Shown here: piece by piece, positions 11,054 to 20,257 of the stretch
Numbering within the stretch: position 1 is the stretch's first letter
How the letters are laid out: the number at the start of each line of letters is the position of its first letter
Source of the DNA: Psychrobacter urativorans
Lineage (GTDB): Bacteria > Pseudomonadota > Gammaproteobacteria > Pseudomonadales > Moraxellaceae
Reading direction: 5' to 3'
Assembly (NCBI RefSeq): GCF_904846695.1
Contig: NZ_CAJHBR010000018.1
Location: forward strand, 16,766 to 80,765
DNA length: 64,000 bases
Program-made: the position numbers and the translations under genes
The notes under the pieces: model-generated
The model's database searches: none
Seen by the model: the letters and a program-made list of their open reading frames with translations, nothing else
Told to the model about the DNA's origin: nothing

Positions 11054-12742
11054 ATGCAAAAGATATTTCGGGTGATGATCATCATAGCGATGCTAATCAC
11101 CGCTTATCTGCTGATTTTGGCATGGCGAGATGATTATGCCGATGCACCTGCGGTAGATCCTGTGCAAGAAGCGACGAGCTCATTAGGCGCTGATATTCCA
11201 TCGACTACCGGTGCAGCTGGTGATGTTCCGATACAAACGCTACCTACTAGTACTAGTAGTGCAGTAGTATCGGCAGCGGCTAAAGACGCCGGATTAATCA
11301 CAGTTACTACTGATCGCTATGACATCAAAATCAGCCCAGAGGGCGGTGATATCGTCTACGCTGCACTTAAGCAGTATGATGCAACACTCGATAGTGATGA
11401 GCCTTTTGTATTGCTAGAGAACGATAGCAATCGCGTTTATGTAGCACAATCAGGATTGATTGGACCGAACGGTATCGATACCGCTGCTGGTCGAGCTAAC
11501 TATAGTCATAGTGCTACTAGTTATACTATGCAAAGTGGACAGCAGACTTTGTCAGTACCGCTTACTTATCAAAAAGATGGGGTGACGATTACTAAGACCT
11601 TCACTTTTACCGCAGATAAGTACCCTATCGATGTCAGCTACCAGATTCAGAATAAGTCTGCAACTGCATGGCAAGGTCAAATGTTTGCTCAGTTAAAGCG
11701 TGATGCTAGTAAAGATCCTGGTATGTCTGATAAAGGTGCGCTAAGTATGGCAACTTACTTAGGCGGCGCTTGGGGAACTCCTGATGACCCATACAATAAG
11801 CTTAAGTTCAAAGACTTTAGTGATGGTAAGTTAGCCGTTAGTAGTGATAGTGGCTGGGTTGGTATCGTGCAGCATTATTTTGTATCAGCATGGACACCGC
11901 AGAACTTTACCGGTAGCTTTTTTAGCCGTGAAACCGCAGGCGACTACTTTATTGGTTTTAACAGCCAACCTATTAATGTAGCTACCAATAAGCAAGTCAC
12001 CTTGAATGCGACTCTTTATGCGGGGCCAAAAGTACAGTCTGAGCTCAAAGATTTGGCGGTTGGCCTAAATAAGACCGTTGATTATGGTTTGTTATGGCCG
12101 ATATCTAAGGTGTTGTTTGCTATCCTACAGGGTATTCATAACCTCATTGGTAACTGGGGTTGGTCGATCATCTTCTTAACTATCTTAGTTAAAATTGCCT
12201 TGATGTGGTTCTCTAATAAGAGCTACTATTCAATGGCGAAAATGCGCGCTATCGCTCCAAGATTGCAGGCTCTAAAAGAAGAGCATGGCGATGATCGCAT
12301 GAAGATGTCACAAGAGATGATGGGGATTTACAAAGAAGAAAAAGTAAATCCTATGGCTGGTTGTTTGCCTATTCTAATGCAAATGCCTATCTTCTTAGCG
12401 CTATATTGGGTCTTAGTTGAGAGCGTTGAGCTACGTCATGCACCATGGATTCTATGGATTCATGACTTATCAGCGATGGATCCTTGGTTTATATTACCGT
12501 TACTGATGGGCGCTTCTATGTTCGTTCAGCAGCAGTTAAACCCACAGCCTACTGATCCTATGCAAGCAAAAGTAATGAAATTTTTGCCGATTATCTTCAC
12601 CGCATTTATGTTGTTCTTCCCTGCAGGTCTAGTACTATATTGGACAGTGAATAACTTATTCAGTATGACCCAACAGTACTTGATCAACAAAAAAGTACAA
12701 GAAGAGCAGAAGCATCGTACCGTGAAAGTCCTAGAAGGATAG
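11054..12742 (+). CDS. yidC: Membrane protein insertase YidC
   Basis: YidC inserts and folds inner-membrane proteins alone or with SecYEG. It has an N-terminal membrane anchor (residues 1-24, MIIIAMLITAYLLILAW), a low-complexity periplasmic linker, a large periplasmic beta domain to about residue 345, then the conserved hydrophobic core: WSIIFLTILVKIALMWF, PMAGCLPILMQMPIFLALYW, WFILPLLMGASMFVQQQL and FFPAGLVLYWTVNN. The 562-residue length fits a gram-negative YidC (548 in E. coli). The start has GTAGGAAAGG as ribosome site. The upstream gap holds three DnaA boxes. It ends in a strong terminator. Confidence 0.97.
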   Translation: MQKIFRVMIIIAMLITAYLLILAWRDDYADAPAVDPVQEATSSLGADIPSTTGAAGDVPIQTLPTSTSSAVVSAAAKDAGLITVTTDRYDIKISPEGGDIVYAALKQYDATLDSDEPFVLLENDSNRVYVAQSGLIGPNGIDTAAGRANYSHSATSYTMQSGQQTLSVPLTYQKDGVTITKTFTFTADKYPIDVSYQIQNKSATAWQGQMFAQLKRDASKDPGMSDKGALSMATYLGGAWGTPDDPYNKLKFKDFSDGKLAVSSDSGWVGIVQHYFVSAWTPQNFTGSFFSRETAGDYFIGFNSQPINVATNKQVTLNATLYAGPKVQSELKDLAVGLNKTVDYGLLWPISKVLFAILQGIHNLIGNWGWSIIFLTILVKIALMWFSNKSYYSMAKMRAIAPRLQALKEEHGDDRMKMSQEMMGIYKEEKVNPMAGCLPILMQMPIFLALYWVLVESVELRHAPWILWIHDLSAMDPWFILPLLMGASMFVQQQLNPQPTDPMQAKVMKFLPIIFTAFMLFFPAGLVLYWTVNNLFSMTQQYLINKKVQEEQKHRTVKVLEG

Positions 12743-12759
12743 ATATATCCGCTAATAGT

Positions 12760-12791
12760 AAAAAACCATCGCTACGGCGGTGGTTTTTTTT
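12760..12791 (+). terminator. Rho-independent terminator of yidC
   Basis: AAAAACCATCGC and GCGGTGGTTTTT pair (one G-U) with a long T-run, 18 bases past the yidC stop. Confidence 0.85.
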
Positions 12792-12969
12792 ATTTAAAAT
12801 CTGCTAATAAGCACAATGGTTATAAGGTAGATATCTGGCTATTTGAAGTTTGCTTTGTCAGGATTAGTCTAGCCGTCTATAATAGAGTTTTTAGCTATTG
12901 AGAGTGGTTGTGAATTCTATCGCAACGGCGGCGACGTCGACTGACCTACCTGTTTTATCTGCCCCCTCT

Positions 12970-14412
12970 ATGACCACTACCATTGCTGCTATTGCAACGC
13001 CGCTTGGCCGTGGTGGAGTAGGTATCATCCGCCTGTCTGGTAGCAAAGCTTACGCCATCGCTTGTCAGTTGACGGGTAAGACCAAGTTTAGCCCACGCTT
13101 AGCCAGTTTTTGTCGCTTTTATCAAGCTGATGGTACGATCATCGATGAAGGGCTGGTGTTATATTTCAATGCGCCACACTCTTTTACTGGTGAGGATGTG
13201 ATTGAGCTACAAGGCCATGGTGGTATGATTTTGCAGAATCAGCTATTAGCACGCGTTTTTGAGCTGGGCGCGCAGCAAGCAAACGCGGGAGAGTTCTCGT
13301 ATCGAGCTTTTGATAATGATAAGCTCGATCTGGTACAAGCAGAAGCTATTGCTGATGCAATCGATGCCACTAGCGCTGCTGCTGCTAGTAGCGCTATACG
13401 CTCATTAAGTGGTGAGTTTTCACTAAAGATCAATCAACTGTTAGAACAACTGATTCATCTGCGTCTGCATGTAGAGGCGGCTATTGATTTTCCTGATGAA
13501 GAAGACGTTGATTTTCTATCCGATGGCGTTATTCAAGATAAACTGGAACAAACCCAAGCGCAGATTCAACTAGTATTAGCGACGGCCAAACAGGGTCAGT
13601 TATTACGTGATGGTATTCATGTGGTATTAGCAGGCCGACCTAATGCTGGCAAATCCAGCTTACTCAATCGGCTAGCAGGGCAAGAGCGCGCTATCGTTAC
13701 TGAGATTGCTGGAACTACGCGCGATACGCTACAAGAGACAGTAGTGTTGAATGGTTTGACGCTACATTTAACCGATACCGCAGGGCTGCGTGAGACTGAA
13801 GATACGGTTGAACGTATCGGCATAGCCCGTGCTCGTACCGCTATCGCCCAAGCTGACATGCTACTGTTGGTCTATGATGTGACTCGTGATATAGAAGGCG
13901 GTAGCACCCCTATTCAATTAGCAGAGCAGCTATTTGGTGAGTTACCAGAAGCCAAACGCTTACTAATTATTGCTAATAAAAGCGACTTACTACCGCAGAA
14001 TAGTGATAAAACTGTCCAGCTATCTAATGGCCTTACTGAGACAAGTCAGACAAACAATATAGTTTCCACGTTTATTCATACTGATGCTAATAACGGCCAA
14101 GGATATGAGCAAGTTAATGTTTCATGTGAAACAGGGGCGGGTATTGAAAATCTTATCGAAACGCTTTGTGCTAAAGTAGGCTTTCACCCTCCCGAAAACA
14201 GTCTTATTGCCCGTACCCGCCATTTAGATGCATTGAGACGAACACTGCTTTATTTGGATGAAGCCCATGAGCAATTGGTAGTCTTTCAGGCAGGAGAGCT
14301 AGTGGCTGACAGTTTGCGTCAAGCTCAGCATAGTTTGAGCGAGATCACGGGTGCCTTTAGCGCTGATGATTTGTTAGGTAAAATATTTGGTAGTTTTTGT
14401 ATAGGTAAGTAG
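12970..14412 (+). CDS. mnmE: tRNA uridine-5-carboxymethylaminomethyl modification GTPase MnmE
   Basis: MnmE works with MnmG to modify the wobble uridine of several tRNAs. It shows an N-terminal folate-binding domain starting TIAAIATPLGRGGVGIIRLSG, a helical domain, an inserted G domain (GRPNAGKSSLLN; TTRDT; DTAG; NKSD) and the C-terminal FCIGK that carries the catalytic cysteine. A TTG at 12898 would add 24 residues not seen in relatives, so I chose ATG 12970, giving 480 residues (E. coli 454). About 35 extra polar residues follow NKSD, and a parS-like site lies at the end of that insertion. The classical yidC-mnmE order is kept. Confidence 0.95.
   Translation: MTTTIAAIATPLGRGGVGIIRLSGSKAYAIACQLTGKTKFSPRLASFCRFYQADGTIIDEGLVLYFNAPHSFTGEDVIELQGHGGMILQNQLLARVFELGAQQANAGEFSYRAFDNDKLDLVQAEAIADAIDATSAAAASSAIRSLSGEFSLKINQLLEQLIHLRLHVEAAIDFPDEEDVDFLSDGVIQDKLEQTQAQIQLVLATAKQGQLLRDGIHVVLAGRPNAGKSSLLNRLAGQERAIVTEIAGTTRDTLQETVVLNGLTLHLTDTAGLRETEDTVERIGIARARTAIAQADMLLLVYDVTRDIEGGSTPIQLAEQLFGELPEAKRLLIIANKSDLLPQNSDKTVQLSNGLTETSQTNNIVSTFIHTDANNGQGYEQVNVSCETGAGIENLIETLCAKVGFHPPENSLIARTRHLDALRRTLLYLDEAHEQLVVFQAGELVADSLRQAQHSLSEITGAFSADDLLGKIFGSFCIGK
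14118..14133. promoter_or_regulatory. parS-like site 4
   Basis: TGTTTCATGTGAAACA lies inside mnmE, coding VSCETG at the edge of a lineage-specific insertion. Confidence 0.7.
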
Positions 14413-14454
14413 CGGCAGCTCACTAGCTATAGATCATCTATATGCATAATTAGT

Positions 14455-14478
14455 ACTCATACTCATACTCATACTCAT
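14455..14478. repeat. Hexamer tandem repeat (ACTCAT)4
   Basis: Four exact ACTCAT units are followed by degenerate units to about 14500, in the 157-base gap between mnmE and nrdR. Confidence 0.85.
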
Positions 14479-14569
14479 ACTGTTACTCATATTGATACTT
14501 GTAGCTGACATCCATAGATGAAACCTGTAACCGGCAGTTATAATTGGCACCCATAAAAAGGAACACCGC

Positions 14570-15037
14570 ATGCACTGTCCTTATTGCAACGCTTCAGAGA
14601 CTAAGGTCATTGATTCACGTTTAGCAGCAGAAGGAGCGCAAGTACGTCGTCGTCGGGTCTGTAGTAGTTGCCAAGAGCGTTTTACTACCTTTGAGATGGT
14701 AGAAGTCGTTATGCCACGGATTATCAAATCAAGTGGCAAAATTGAACCTTATGATAATGAGAAACTACGCCGCTCTATTCAATTGCCGTTACAGAAGCGT
14801 CCCATTACTATTGATGAGCAAGAAGCTATGATTAGCCGTGTTGAAAAGCGCGTACGGCAAATGGGGGAACGCGAAATCAGTAGCAAAGTCTTAGGCGAAA
14901 TTATCATGAGCGAACTGAAATCTCTAGATGATGTAGCTTATGTACGTTTTGCTAGTGTCTATCGCGATTTTCAAGATATCGATGCCTTTCATCAAGAGAT
15001 AGCTAATATTCGCCCCGCTGATAAAGACGATAGTTAG
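14570..15037 (+). CDS. nrdR: Transcriptional repressor NrdR
   Basis: NrdR is a zinc-finger and ATP-cone repressor of ribonucleotide reductase genes. It opens [17 protein letters not shown] with the first CxxC and continues [17 protein letters not shown] with the second, forming the zinc ribbon. The ATP-cone follows from [17 protein letters not shown]. The 155-residue length matches the family (about 150). A strong AAAAAGGAAC ribosome site precedes the ATG. It lies 52 bases before ribD, the usual nrdR-ribD arrangement, and the two are probably cotranscribed. Confidence 0.97.
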   Translation: MHCPYCNASETKVIDSRLAAEGAQVRRRRVCSSCQERFTTFEMVEVVMPRIIKSSGKIEPYDNEKLRRSIQLPLQKRPITIDEQEAMISRVEKRVRQMGEREISSKVLGEIIMSELKSLDDVAYVRFASVYRDFQDIDAFHQEIANIRPADKDDS

Positions 15038-15089
15038 TTTTCACTACTTTTTTGCCAATCGATTATTTCTTATTAAGCGTGGTGCTTGT

Positions 15090-16145
15090 ATGTCAGTTTT
15101 TAACCTTAGTCGAAATGCTAGTGATAGCTATTTTATGATGCTAGCTATCGAACAAGGCCGACGTGGACAATATACTACTCGCCCTAATCCAGCAGTAGGC
15201 TGCGTGATAGTGCAAGCAGAACAAGTAGTAGGGCAAGGCTTTCATCCACAAGCAGGACAGCCACATGCTGAAGTATTTGCGCTCAGAGACGCTGGCAGTA
15301 AAGCGTTAGGAGCAACGGCTTATGTAACTTTGGAACCTTGTAGTCATACTGGACGTACACCACCTTGTGCATTGGCGTTGATTGAAGCGGGTATCAAGCG
15401 CGTGGTGGTCGCCGGTTTAGATCCTAATCCACAAGTAGCGGGTCGCGGGGTAAAGTGGTTACAGCAGGCAGGTATTGCGGTAACTGTTGGGGTATTGACT
15501 AGCCAAGCAGAAGCGCTTAATCGTGGTTTTCTAAAAGCAATGCGTACGCAAATGCCTTATGTACGGTTAAAGATAGCTACTAGCCTCGATGGTCGTACAG
15601 CTATGGCGTCAGGAGAGTCTAAGTGGATTACTGGTGCAGCAGCGCGCGAGGATGTACAGAAGCTACGGGCGCAAAGCGCAGCTATTATCACTGGTAGCGA
15701 AACGGTTATCACAGACAATCCACAGCTGAACGTACGCTCCACGCAATTAGGGGTAGCGCTTGCGCAAATACCGCAACCAAAGCTAGTGATACTTGATAGA
15801 CGTCAGCGCTTAGCTTATGATCCAAAATCTGACTACCAGTTATGTTGTGATAGTGACACCCTCTATTGGCGTGATAACGAGCTAGCAGAACTATTAACTA
15901 GATTAGTCAGCGAGCATCATTGTTATGAGGTGCTGATTGAGGCGGGTGCTAAAGTGGCTGGTAGCTTTCTTAGTGCGCAGCTAGTTGATGAGCTAATTGT
16001 CTATCAAGCGCCTTGTTTATTAGGGGCCCAAGCTAAAGCTATGGTTGATTTTAATCCTTTATCTTTAGCGCAGCAATTACGCTTTGATTATCATAGCCAT
16101 GAGCAACTTGGTTCTGACCTTAAGATCACTCTCATGCCATTGTAA
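15090..16145 (+). CDS. ribD: Bifunctional diaminohydroxyphosphoribosylaminopyrimidine deaminase / reductase RibD
   Basis: RibD carries out the second and third steps of riboflavin synthesis, deaminating then reducing the pyrimidine intermediate. The N-terminal deaminase has the zinc motif HAEVFAL and VTLEPCSHTGRTPPC. The C-terminal reductase starts near residue 150 with VRLKIATSLDGRTA and includes SKWITG and ITGSETVITDNPQLN. It has 351 residues, close to 367 in E. coli. It is followed by a 387-base gap full of DnaA boxes and parS-like sites before ribE. Confidence 0.96.
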   Translation: MSVFNLSRNASDSYFMMLAIEQGRRGQYTTRPNPAVGCVIVQAEQVVGQGFHPQAGQPHAEVFALRDAGSKALGATAYVTLEPCSHTGRTPPCALALIEAGIKRVVVAGLDPNPQVAGRGVKWLQQAGIAVTVGVLTSQAEALNRGFLKAMRTQMPYVRLKIATSLDGRTAMASGESKWITGAAAREDVQKLRAQSAAIITGSETVITDNPQLNVRSTQLGVALAQIPQPKLVILDRRQRLAYDPKSDYQLCCDSDTLYWRDNELAELLTRLVSEHHCYEVLIEAGAKVAGSFLSAQLVDELIVYQAPCLLGAQAKAMVDFNPLSLAQQLRFDYHSHEQLGSDLKITLMPL

Positions 16146-16239
16146 TTAGACAATACAATCAAAGATATAACCTCAAGGAGTTATCCACAGTAGGGGTTAA
16201 ATAGTCCGTTAATGTGGATAACTACTATACTGAACATAA

Positions 16240-16255
16240 GGTTTCACATGAAACT
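16240..16255. promoter_or_regulatory. parS-like site 5
   Basis: GGTTTCACATGAAACT: the inner 12 bases are a parS variant with a CACATG core; the outer bases are not complementary. It overlaps the first base of a variant DnaA box. Confidence 0.6.
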
Positions 16256-16266
16256 GTGTATAACTT

Positions 16267-16282
16267 TGTTTCACATGAAACT
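16267..16282. promoter_or_regulatory. parS-like site 6
   Basis: TGTTTCACATGAAACT lies 27 bases after site 5 in the same orientation, within the DnaA-box cluster. Confidence 0.65.
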
Positions 16283-16532
16283 TATAGACTATGAGTAACC
16301 GTTTATAATCAGCTCAAACCTTTACTGAGCTTAACTTTGCATAGAGGTATCAGTACCATTGCCGCTACAATTTAATTTACTAGCTATTGTGGATAACTTT
16401 TGCAGATGGCTGATTTACACAGTTAAACGCTACAAACATTCCATACTTATCCACAACTTATGCCATTGAAACGCAAGCGATGAATAAGTATGCTGATGAT
16501 CAAACCAACAGCGATAATACAAAGAGGTTAAT

Positions 16533-17195
16533 ATGTTTACTGGAATTATAGAAAGTGTTGGACGTGTCAAGACTATGCAGCCTGTCGGTGGTGATATTCG
16601 CTTGGTTATTGAGGCCAATGATTTAGATTTTAGTGATATTTCACTAGGCGATTCCATCGCTTCTAATGGGATTTGTTTGACAGTAGTCGATTTAGGTAGT
16701 AACTATTATGCTGTTGATGTTTCACGTGAAACTATAGCTCGTACTGCGCTGCAGGATTTAAAAGCGGGTGATGTGGTTAACTTAGAAAAAGCGATGCTGC
16801 CTACCACTCGCTTTGGCGGACATATTGTCTCTGGTCACGTTGACGGTGTGGGGGTAGTAAGCAAGTTAAAGCAAGACGCTCGCTCTATTTACATCGAAAT
16901 CGAAATTCCAGCTGAGTTGGCGCATTACACAGCAACTAAAGGCTCTATTACTCTTGATGGCATTAGCCTGACTACTAATCTGGTACGTGATAATATCGTT
17001 TGTTTAAATATTATTCCTCATACTGCGCAAGTGACTAATATTGCTAAGCACTGGTTAGTCGGCGATAAAGTCAATGTCGAGGTAGATCTGGTTGCGCGTT
17101 ATTTAGAGCGTTTGTTGAATAAAAAAACAGATACTTCACCAGCCCCTAGTGCTATTACTGAGAGTTTTTTAGCAGATAATGGCTTTATGAGATAA
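16533..17195 (+). CDS. ribE: Riboflavin synthase alpha chain
   Basis: This enzyme dismutates two molecules of 6,7-dimethyl-8-ribityllumazine to riboflavin. It begins with the family signature MFTGIIESVGRV and has the two homologous barrels, with GDSIASNGICLTVV in the first and GSITLDGISLTTN in the second, plus GGHIVSGHVDGVG. It has 220 residues, the usual size. Ribosome site AAAGAGG lies before the ATG. A parS-like site with the canonical core falls at 16718-16733, encoding VSRETI. No ribBA or ribH gene follows in the window. Confidence 0.96.
   Translation: MFTGIIESVGRVKTMQPVGGDIRLVIEANDLDFSDISLGDSIASNGICLTVVDLGSNYYAVDVSRETIARTALQDLKAGDVVNLEKAMLPTTRFGGHIVSGHVDGVGVVSKLKQDARSIYIEIEIPAELAHYTATKGSITLDGISLTTNLVRDNIVCLNIIPHTAQVTNIAKHWLVGDKVNVEVDLVARYLERLLNKKTDTSPAPSAITESFLADNGFMR
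16718..16733. promoter_or_regulatory. parS-like site 7 (canonical core)
   Basis: TGTTTCACGTGAAACT matches the canonical 16-base parS at 15 positions. It lies in ribE at codons that, in many relatives, also read VS-ET, so the site may coincide with a conserved peptide. Confidence 0.75.
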
Positions 17196-17259
17196 CAGAT
17201 TTATCAAGTTTTAGCTAAATCAAATTCAGTTAGATCAATTAACTAATTGAATGACCAAC

Positions 17260-17300
17260 TAGCCATCAATCAGCCTAATATACGCTGGTTGATAGCTGAC
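17260..17300. terminator. Possible hairpin between convergent ribE and the sensor kinase
   Basis: AGCCATCAATCAGC and GCTGGTTGATAGCT pair with two G-U pairs around a 9-base loop. It has no clear T-run, so activity is uncertain. Confidence 0.4.
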
Positions 17301-17404
17301 TGAGCAGCAGTTATTGGCTTTTAGTAGTCTAACTGCTGGAGATCTAAGAGATTATAAGCTCTATATTCAAGTGTTAACTTTTTATAGCCTAGCGGTTACG
17401 CCTA

Positions 17405-20257
17405 TTAATTATTAATGAGTCGCTGTAGTACCTCAATAAGTTGCTGCTTATTAATAGGTTTAGTCAAAAATTCATTCATTCCGGCCTTCCTACAAGCTTC
17501 CCTATCCTCTACAGAGTCATTAGCGGTGAGCGCTACTATAGGAATATCATTGCCTTGGGCTCGAATAGTTCGTGTCGCTTCCATCCCATCCATCACTGGC
17601 ATACGACAATCCATCAAAATAAGTGCAATGCTCTGCTCGGTTGCCGCTAGCTGCTGTAAGGCTTGTTTGCCATTTTCAGCAACGATAGTCTGATAACCTA
17701 ACTGATCTAACAGTTTACAGGCTACTTTTCGATTAATAATATTGTCTTCAACTACTAAGATTAAGGCTTCTATAGGCTGCTTTATAACTTGATCGCTATC
17801 ACTTTGGATTTCTGTAACGTTAGGAGCTTGGAGCTCTGGTGGTACCAAAGCTTTAGGGGTTACCGGTTCGTTAGTAGTCATCAGTAATGCAGATGAGTTT
17901 GCCAGTAGCTTTGGCTGAGTTAAGCGAATGATTTCAGATAATAATAAAGTGACATCTAAAGGCTTATGCAAAAACCCATCGAACTGATCTAGATAAGTAG
18001 ATGAGATATTACGCACCATCTTCATGCTCAATAGAATCTTTGGTGAGGGCATGGCGAGCAGAGCCTCTAAGCTACTCTGAGGTATAGTGCCAGCTGTATT
18101 GTTATCAATACTAACATCGGCACTAGTAGCAACAGCAACTGAGTTGGCTATGCTTATGGGTTGGTTATCGTAATCAAGTAGTAATAACGGCGCTGAGGTT
18201 TCGCTTTTATGCTGCAGTTTTTCTGTGATCTCAGCTACAGCTGGCATCTCGTTAATAGAGTAGATATCAGCACTGATAGATAAGTGATGGCAAAGTCTGC
18301 GCAGGTAATCAATATACAGGTCATGTTTAACGATAGCGACCAGATAAATAGGGGTTAGGTTAGCATGGAAGTAATAAGTAGGGTGATAAGTGGGCGCTCT
18401 ACAGGGTAAGTAGAGGGCAAAAGTACTGCCCGAGCGACCATCGCTATCGAGTTGGATAAATCCTCCAAGGAGTTGGGCGAAACTGTTAGATATAGCCAGT
18501 CCAAGACCTGTCCCACCGAACTTATGGCTGATCTGAGCATTGGCTTGATTAAAATAAGAAAACAGCGAGTGTTTTTCATCTTCAGCAATACCTATACCGG
18601 TATCTATAACACTGAAGCGAATCCAATGATACTGATCGGTAGCAACAGAAGAGTTATTTTGAGTAGGAGGATGTTTGGCCAAGCCTTTGGTTCTATTTTG
18701 CGTAGTTTTTTGCTGAGTGACTGGCTCTACAACTAAAGCCACATAGCCTGATTCAGTGAATTTAATTGCATTGTTCATTAGGTTGAGAATGATTTGTTGT
18801 AAGCGCTTAGCATCAGTATCGATGAAACGAGGGCACTCAGGCATAAATAAATAGAGCAGATCGATATTCTTTTTATAAGCACTGCCAGCCATAAGGTCGA
18901 CCACATGCTGATTGATTTTAAAGATATCAGTAGCTTCATTGGCGATTGAGGTTTTTCCTGCTTCTATTTTTGCTACATCTAGCATGTCATTGAGCATCGC
19001 TAGCATAGAGTGACTAGATTGTTTTAGGGTATGTAAAATATCTTGTTGCTTGAGCGAAAAAGCAGATTCTTCTATTATATCAAGGGTACCGATGATAGCG
19101 CTTAGTGGCGTGCGCAATTCATGACCAATAACGGATCTAAGCTGAGCAAACTCTTTGACCTGTAGCTGTAACTGCTGGTTTTTTAACTTTTCACTTTCGA
19201 GTTGCTTGGTAAAAGTATCGACATTATTTAATAGCACAGTAAAGCCATGTACTTGACCATGCTCCCCAAACCAAGGGGTAATGTGTAACTGATAGGTTTG
19301 CTTATTCTCTAAGCCATAGACTACTAAGGTACGAGTTACCCGTTGCAATGACAGTTTTTGTAGCAGCTGTTGGGTTGTAGGGTCGATACCAGTGACAAAG
19401 TCTGTCAGATTGTAGTCATTGTCGCGCTGAAAGAGGGTATTAAAAACCTGCTCAAAGCGTTGGTTAAAAAAGCTAATTTGACCTTGACGCATCACCATTA
19501 GCATAGGTAGAGGAGCTTGATCTACTAACCGTTCTAGCCGGTGGCTCAAGGTGTTAATACGACGATAATTGGTATGCAGCTGATAATTGACTCGCCCTAG
19601 AGCATGACCTAAGCGTATGAACTCTTCAGTGGAGGGGGCTTGCGCGAAAGGAGGTAGGGTGTAGATATCTTTAGAGGTAGTGGCCATATTCTCGATATAA
19701 TTGAGTAATTGTGACCAATCTAATCGGCGCTTAAGGGTATATACCAACATCACCGTAAACAAAATCAGGGCCAACAATAGAGGCAACCAGTACTGGTAAG
19801 TCAGCCAATTTATATCCATAGGCTTGTGACGCAGCACTATATAGATTTGATGTCCGCCTCGCAGTTTGATGACTCCTGTCAGCGTATTATTGGTCAACTG
19901 ATAACTATTATTAGGAGCAACTGATTTGGCAAGCTTTGGAAAAACAACAGTAGTAAACCTCTTTTCTCCTGGTCTAGTATAGCGGTGCACATAGCTTTGC
20001 CCAGAGGGCAACATTAAGATAATTTGATAGCTGACGCCTTCAAAAAAAGGTTTATCTAACAGGGCCAGCATTTCAACATCGGTAAGAGTAGTGTTTTTGG
20101 ATATCTCGTAATGTAGAGCCTCGTATACCGTTTGGCTATACTGCTGATTATTGGTTTTTAGCAACGAGAACATCATGACATAATACAAGGTCAGCATGAT
20201 AAGCAAGCTCAAAGTATAAAATATGAGCAAGCGCGTTAGTGACCTGAATTTCCGCAT
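17405..20257 (-). CDS. Hybrid sensor histidine kinase with a receiver domain
   Basis: This membrane sensor kinase has two transmembrane segments (about residues 10-30 and 155-172) around a periplasmic sensor of roughly 120 residues. A PAS-like domain follows (MPLPMLMVMRQGQISFFNQRF region), then HisKA with the phospho-acceptor in VIGHELRTPLSAIIGTLD near residue 378, and an HATPase with NLMNNAIKFTESG, VIDTGIGIAEDE and GGTGLGLAIS. Residues about 650-790 look like a degenerate receiver (LLLLDYDNQPI ... GFLHKPLD). The C-terminal receiver is intact (VVEDNIINRK, ILMDCRMPVMDGMEA, FLTKPI). No Hpt domain is present, so a separate Hpt protein would be needed for a BarA/GacS-like relay. No response regulator adjoins it. 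Confidence 0.9.
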   Translation of the reverse strand: MRKFRSLTRLLIFYTLSLLIMLTLYYVMMFSLLKTNNQQYSQTVYEALHYEISKNTTLTDVEMLALLDKPFFEGVSYQIILMLPSGQSYVHRYTRPGEKRFTTVVFPKLAKSVAPNNSYQLTNNTLTGVIKLRGGHQIYIVLRHKPMDINWLTYQYWLPLLLALILFTVMLVYTLKRRLDWSQLLNYIENMATTSKDIYTLPPFAQAPSTEEFIRLGHALGRVNYQLHTNYRRINTLSHRLERLVDQAPLPMLMVMRQGQISFFNQRFEQVFNTLFQRDNDYNLTDFVTGIDPTTQQLLQKLSLQRVTRTLVVYGLENKQTYQLHITPWFGEHGQVHGFTVLLNNVDTFTKQLESEKLKNQQLQLQVKEFAQLRSVIGHELRTPLSAIIGTLDIIEESAFSLKQQDILHTLKQSSHSMLAMLNDMLDVAKIEAGKTSIANEATDIFKINQHVVDLMAGSAYKKNIDLLYLFMPECPRFIDTDAKRLQQIILNLMNNAIKFTESGYVALVVEPVTQQKTTQNRTKGLAKHPPTQNNSSVATDQYHWIRFSVIDTGIGIAEDEKHSLFSYFNQANAQISHKFGGTGLGLAISNSFAQLLGGFIQLDSDGRSGSTFALYLPCRAPTYHPTYYFHANLTPIYLVAIVKHDLYIDYLRRLCHHLSISADIYSINEMPAVAEITEKLQHKSETSAPLLLLDYDNQPISIANSVAVATSADVSIDNNTAGTIPQSSLEALLAMPSPKILLSMKMVRNISSTYLDQFDGFLHKPLDVTLLLSEIIRLTQPKLLANSSALLMTTNEPVTPKALVPPELQAPNVTEIQSDSDQVIKQPIEALILVVEDNIINRKVACKLLDQLGYQTIVAENGKQALQQLAATEQSIALILMDCRMPVMDGMEATRTIRAQGNDIPIVALTANDSVEDREACRKAGMNEFLTKPINKQQLIEVLQRLINN

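Larger units (their letters stand above)
16181..16455. other. DnaA-box and parS cluster in the ribD-ribE gap
   Basis: Four exact DnaA boxes lie at 16181-16189 (TTATCCACA), 16213-16221 (TGTGGATAA), 16388-16396 (TGTGGATAA) and 16447-16455 (TTATCCACA), plus a one-mismatch box at 16255-16263 (TGTGTATAA). Two parS-like palindromes at 16240 and 16267 lie between them and flank the variant box. This gap has more exact DnaA boxes than the dnaA-rpmH gap. I see no FMN-riboswitch-like structure here and no gene. Confidence 0.8.

Noticed and set aside
16146..16532. Possible FMN riboswitch upstream of ribE
   Set aside because: I could not find the conserved multi-helix RFN core; the gap is filled instead by DnaA boxes and parS-like palindromes.
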